Below are positions 60,367-64,000 of a stretch of 64,000 nt of DNA, one piece after another. The position numbers were made by a program, and so were the translations under genes. The DNA is from JABDKJ01 sp964609215 (GTDB lineage: Bacteria; Bacteroidota; Bacteroidia; Flavobacteriales_D; JABDKJ01). The notes beneath the pieces are model-generated. The model did not search any database. It saw nothing but the letters and a program-made list of their open reading frames with translations, and was not told the DNA's origin. Location: the NCBI GenBank assembly GCA_964609215.1, contig CAZSQZ010000009.1:1-64000 (forward strand), in the 5' to 3' direction. Each line of letters opens with the position of its first letter. The first letter of the stretch is position 1.

Positions 60367-62215
60367 GTACTATTTTCTTTGTAATAGGGGGCGAAAGATA
60401 AGGATTGGAAAGTCTTATCCAATACAATCCATTATTACTTTGAGATAAATCAATAGAATTTGTTTGTAAGAAATCCTGAGCTATTATTTGCCCGGAAATA
60501 TTAAATACCTCATATCTCCATTTATTTGCAATTTGAGGTAATTCCAAATACACAACTCCATTACTTGGATTAGGATAAAGATTAATATCCTTATCAGAAA
60601 TTTCATTGACACTAACAATAGGAATATCTCCAACAGCTGGTCGCATCATTAAAGTTCCAGTTATCGCAGAAGGATTCCAGGTTCCGTTTACATTAAATTT
60701 TAAACGATTCGCATTGTTGTTAGTATTCTTGTCGTTTCCAATATTTAAAGATAAATCTCCGGATTGTTGCCAGCCTATCCATATCGGTTGTGAAGCGTCA
60801 ACAAAAACTTTTTCTTGAAGTGGGTACACCAAAAAATAATCAGGAGCAACTTGATAATCTACAAAAGAAGGAGCTGCTATTGTTGACTGTTGAATTATAG
60901 TGTCTGGACAATTAAGATCTGCATCATGGCTCCAAATAGTCAAGAAAAATTGCTCATCACTTGGATCTTGAGCAACGGGTAAGAAATACATATACAGAGC
61001 TGATATACTGTCTGGTTGCAGAAAATCAAATTTATAGGCAACCTGACCTCCTGCAATATCGACTCCATAGCCTCGTTCGGCAGAGCCGTCATCATAGGCA
61101 TAAAAGTCATCAAAGCTCTGGGTAAATTTCAAGCGGTTATTATCCAGTATGAAATCTGGGCTAACATTATAGGAAAATTCAACATCAAAATTTACTGGAC
61201 CTGGTAAGGAACTATCATATTCTATATTCCCTCCGTTTAGATCATAGTTATATCCTTGTGTGCTTCCAGCAGAAACAGATGGATCAAAAATATTTTGATA
61301 GGACGTTTGTAAAACTCCCGATTCAAAAATTTCAAGAAAATTGTTATCTTGGAAAGATCCATTATTTCCATTGTTCTTAATTTGCAAAAGAATATTTTCC
61401 CTAATCAAAGAGTTGTCGAAATGATCCCAAGGAACAGAGGAATATTCTTCGGTCAAACTAAATTGAGGCTCAAAAAACGCCAGATCTTGGTTAATGGTAT
61501 CTGTTAAACTCCTGTTATCATCTATTTCGATGTAATCAATATTCCAATGATCTAATGCTCCAGAAAGTGTTGCATAATTCTTGAATCTAATTCTGAAATC
61601 CGGTTCAAGGAAAATTGTACTGTCTATAGGTATTAGAACCTGTTCAAATTCTGAAAGTGCTCTGCCCGGAGATGACCAGGCCCAATGCCATTTATTGGAA
61701 TCTGGCTCGAAAAACTCCAAAACTAAAGAATCACTTGCTTCAGGACGGTTACCCAATCCTTCAGCTTGAAAGAAAAAACTCATTACCACTAGACCAGATG
61801 TCGAGCTAAGATCTATGTCAACAGATTCTAAAGTGTCTGCTACACCAAAGTCATTGGCATTTTCAAAATTATAGGGAAAACCGGTGCAATCTAAACCGTC
61901 AAAAGTCATTACTCCAATGCTAGGAGCATTTACTGCAAAAGTTTCATTTCTTCTTGCACAACTTTCCTCCCAAAGTACCTGGTTCCCATCGGGGTTATTA
62001 AATGTCTTGTCTATGGAGAAGTCATCAATAAAGGGAAGAGAGATCATACTCTTTTCCGCATTGCTGGACTTTTTTTGTTTAGTACTTTCTTTAAGTAATT
62101 GGATATCGTAGGTCAACGGAACTTCTACTTCTTGTGCTCCCAAACTAAAGGTGAGTAGAAGAGAAAAAATCCAAATAATTCTGTTTCGTTTCATATATAC
62201 ATTTAATACATGCAA
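60356..62215 (-). CDS. Large secreted protein with T9SS sorting domain
   Basis: A 619-residue exported protein (signal peptide within residues 8-27; I favour the Met giving MKRNRIIWIFSL). It has several beta-sandwich regions with no catalytic motif and a T9SS tail in the last ~75 residues (LYPNPSNGVVYLE, GLYWIRLS). It may be a surface adhesin or shell component. Operon with rluD is likely because of the overlap. Confidence 0.75.
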   Translation of the reverse strand: MHVLNVYMKRNRIIWIFSLLLTFSLGAQEVEVPLTYDIQLLKESTKQKKSSNAEKSMISLPFIDDFSIDKTFNNPDGNQVLWEESCARRNETFAVNAPSIGVMTFDGLDCTGFPYNFENANDFGVADTLESVDIDLSSTSGLVVMSFFFQAEGLGNRPEASDSLVLEFFEPDSNKWHWAWSSPGRALSEFEQVLIPIDSTIFLEPDFRIRFKNYATLSGALDHWNIDYIEIDDNRSLTDTINQDLAFFEPQFSLTEEYSSVPWDHFDNSLIRENILLQIKNNGNNGSFQDNNFLEIFESGVLQTSYQNIFDPSVSAGSTQGYNYDLNGGNIEYDSSLPGPVNFDVEFSYNVSPDFILDNNRLKFTQSFDDFYAYDDGSAERGYGVDIAGGQVAYKFDFLQPDSISALYMYFLPVAQDPSDEQFFLTIWSHDADLNCPDTIIQQSTIAAPSFVDYQVAPDYFLVYPLQEKVFVDASQPIWIGWQQSGDLSLNIGNDKNTNNNANRLKFNVNGTWNPSAITGTLMMRPAVGDIPIVSVNEISDKDINLYPNPSNGVVYLELPQIANKWRYEVFNISGQIIAQDFLQTNSIDLSQSNNGLYWIRLSNPYLSPPITKKIVLVR

Positions 62216-62232
62216 ATGCTGGAGTTCCCTAT

Positions 62233-63081
62233 TTATTGAAACCCCACAGTATCTGTGGTTAAGTAAATATCTACACTGGCGCCAATACCGAGTTCACCAT
62301 CACCAAAACGAGGTTTTTGATCATATATTCTCGCAAGAGATGAATCAATTTTGTCTTTGCAATCCATACATTTTAATACAATTCCCAAATTCAGAGAATT
62401 TTCACTTAAATATCTTCGTGCGTCCGACATTGTAAGTCCATATAAGTCTGGCGCGGAAGTAGATTCATATGTTTTTTTGCTAACTACTAAATCTATCTTT
62501 TCTCCCATTTTAATTGGGGCTCCTGCTTTTATTGCTTTGCCCTTATACAATTGCTTTAAAATAAGGTTGTCACCTAAACTATTGGCTTCGTAAGTAATGT
62601 TTCCTACACCAAGCCCTGCAGTTTCAAGCTTTATAAGCGCTACTCTTTCAGATATATCCACAAGTTCTGGCATTCTTTTAGTAGGTGGAGTCACTCTGGA
62701 AATTGTAACATATACTTTTCGGTTTTCTTTTACCTGCCTTCGAATAGAATCCCCATTACTAAGAACAGCATAGGCAGCAGGATTTTGAGAAATAACCCTA
62801 CCCGGCATATGGTTTTTCAGATAAACAGAATCCTGAATGACCAGCCTTAGATTGCTTTTCTCGATTAAACTTTTCGCCTCATATTTAGAATAATCCATTA
62901 AATCTGGAACATCAATAGTGTCTCCATGATTTGTATAAAAGCGTAGACCAAAAAATACTGCAAAAATCAATAAGCTGATTATCAGAACATAAAGACCCAA
63001 ATTCTTAATGAAGGACTTACTAAAAACAAATGCGATTAAATCTTTTAGCATAAAGTGTTCAAATATAACACTACAACTCAT
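62233..63081 (-). CDS. PASTA-domain membrane protein
   Basis: A 282-residue protein with one membrane helix at ~28-48 and three PASTA domains (~60-125, ~130-205, ~205-280), the units that bind peptidoglycan stems or beta-lactam-like structures. There is no kinase domain. I prefer a start near MLKDLIAFVF. It lies divergent from ddl, so both may serve cell-wall synthesis. Confidence 0.8.
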   Translation of the reverse strand: MSCSVIFEHFMLKDLIAFVFSKSFIKNLGLYVLIISLLIFAVFFGLRFYTNHGDTIDVPDLMDYSKYEAKSLIEKSNLRLVIQDSVYLKNHMPGRVISQNPAAYAVLSNGDSIRRQVKENRKVYVTISRVTPPTKRMPELVDISERVALIKLETAGLGVGNITYEANSLGDNLILKQLYKGKAIKAGAPIKMGEKIDLVVSKKTYESTSAPDLYGLTMSDARRYLSENSLNLGIVLKCMDCKDKIDSSLARIYDQKPRFGDGELGIGASVDIYLTTDTVGFQ

Positions 63082-63185
63082 TTATAGGCAATGTATTTTA
63101 TTCCTAAATCGTTCAATTAGATGTGTTTAAAAATAATTAACAGATAAAATTATTGGAAACAAAAATTTCGAAATTTCAAAATTGA

Positions 63186-64000
63186 ATGAATAAAAGAAAA
63201 AGAATAGCAATAGTTGCAGGAGGTTTTTCGGGTGAATCGATTGTTTCTTTAAAGAGTGCCGAAACCATTTTGAAGCATATTGATAAAGAGATATTCGAAC
63301 CATTTCTAGTAAAGGTTTTGGAAAGCGGATGGACCGTTGAGTGGAAAGCACAAGAATTACCAGTTAATAAAGAAGATTTTTCATTTAATTATGAGAATGA
63401 TAAGGTTCAATTTGACTTTGCTTTCATTATTATACACGGAACACCTGGGGAAGATGGTATACTACAAGCCTATTTTGATTTGATTGAGATGCCTTATAGC
63501 ACAGGAGATTCTACTCTTATGGGGCTCACTTTTGATAAGGCATACACGCAAAACGTTTTGAAAGGACTTGGTTTTAATGTGGCTAGAAATAGTGTTGTAC
63601 AGAAGGGGATGGAAATACAAGCAAAGGAAATATGTTCGGATTTAGGTTTACCTTGCTTTGTTAAACCTTCTCGGGCAGGAAGTAGTTTGGGAGTTTCTAA
63701 GGTTAAATCATGGGAAGAGTTGGATTCGGCTTTGAATAAAGCCTTTTCTGAACATCCGACTGCTTTAATTGAAGAGTTTTTAGATGGTATTGAAATAACC
63801 TGCGGAGCCTATTTGAAAAATGGAGAAATTATTGCTTTGCCTGTAACCGAAATAGTAAGTCAAAATGAGTTTTTTGACTTTGAGGCAAAGTATAATGATG
63901 AAAGTACAGAGGAAATAACACCAGCGAGAATTTCAGCAGATGATTTTCTTAATTGCCAAGCGGTTACCAAAAAAGTATATCAGCAGTTGTCTTGTAAAGG
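63186..64000 (+). CDS. ddl: D-alanine--D-alanine ligase, 3' partial
   Basis: The frame begins MNKRKRIAIVAGGFSGES and runs off the window end. AGGFSGES is the N-terminal ATP-grasp motif, HGTPGEDG near residue 82 binds substrate, and VKPSRAGSSLGVSK near 160 is the ATP loop. It makes the D-Ala-D-Ala dipeptide for the cell wall. The 3' part (about 50-70 residues) is outside the window. Confidence 0.92.
   Translation, partial: MNKRKRIAIVAGGFSGESIVSLKSAETILKHIDKEIFEPFLVKVLESGWTVEWKAQELPVNKEDFSFNYENDKVQFDFAFIIIHGTPGEDGILQAYFDLIEMPYSTGDSTLMGLTFDKAYTQNVLKGLGFNVARNSVVQKGMEIQAKEICSDLGLPCFVKPSRAGSSLGVSKVKSWEELDSALNKAFSEHPTALIEEFLDGIEITCGAYLKNGEIIALPVTEIVSQNEFFDFEAKYNDESTEEITPARISADDFLNCQAVTKKVYQQLSCK

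Overview
The window is a low-GC chromosome segment from a member of the Bacteroidota, probably a Flavobacteriales-like organism. The signs are several secreted proteins with type IX secretion (T9SS) C-terminal sorting domains, a SusC-like TonB-dependent receptor, a DUF4293 gene beside rho, LytTR two-component signalling, a DPP-IV peptidase, and promoters of the Bacteroidota type (TTTG, 19-20 bases, TAnnTTTG). No integrase, transposase, rRNA or CRISPR array is visible.

Layout. 1-940: an Rhs-core fragment and a small lipoprotein. 1206-2225: type II glutamine synthetase. 2285-5180: an RNA-repair/ribosome-rescue operon (rtcB, prfH, TPR gene, minus strand), preceded by a promoter, a 28-codon leader ORF and an intrinsic terminator. 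5285-33118: mostly housekeeping and secreted proteins (ComEC, DPP-IV, M42 and M28 peptidases, LytTR/LytS pair, M23 peptidase, T9SS cargo, TonB receptor). 33297-47716: core genes (rho, mpl, truA, ABC exporter, ttcA, uvrA, sigma factor, methionine synthase domain). 47844-57533: an unusual accessory region. 57517-64000: membrane and envelope genes, rluD and the start of ddl.

The accessory region is the most interesting part. On the minus strand it holds a second rtcB, a 244-residue protein of unknown function, two different nucleotidyltransferases, a second leader element like the one before the first rtcB, a tRNA array, an Rnl2-type RNA ligase inside the array, more tRNA-like units, and an SPFH (band 7) gene. 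A divergent WYL regulator lies at the far end. The sequence CGCAA-N5-TTGCG occurs both between the WYL gene and rtcB and beside the second half of the array, so one regulator may control both.

The array has ordinary tRNAs (Cys, Tyr, Gln, two Leu, His, Phe, Arg) mixed with non-standard units. Ser(GCU) and Pro(UGG) appear to have hairpin insertions of about 28 and 50 bases inside the T loop. Other units have insertions in the D loop or variable region. Two units near 49235-49395 look circularly permuted, with the 3' half before the 5' half. A 59-base unit folds as a complete cloverleaf with tiny D and T arms and a GUC anticodon. RtcB and Rnl2-type enzymes seal RNA, and permuted or intron-bearing tRNAs need cutting and sealing. 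My main inference is that this region encodes unusual tRNAs together with the enzymes that mature or repair them. I folded these RNAs by eye only, so the array should be re-checked with tRNAscan-SE/ARAGORN and RNA sequencing.
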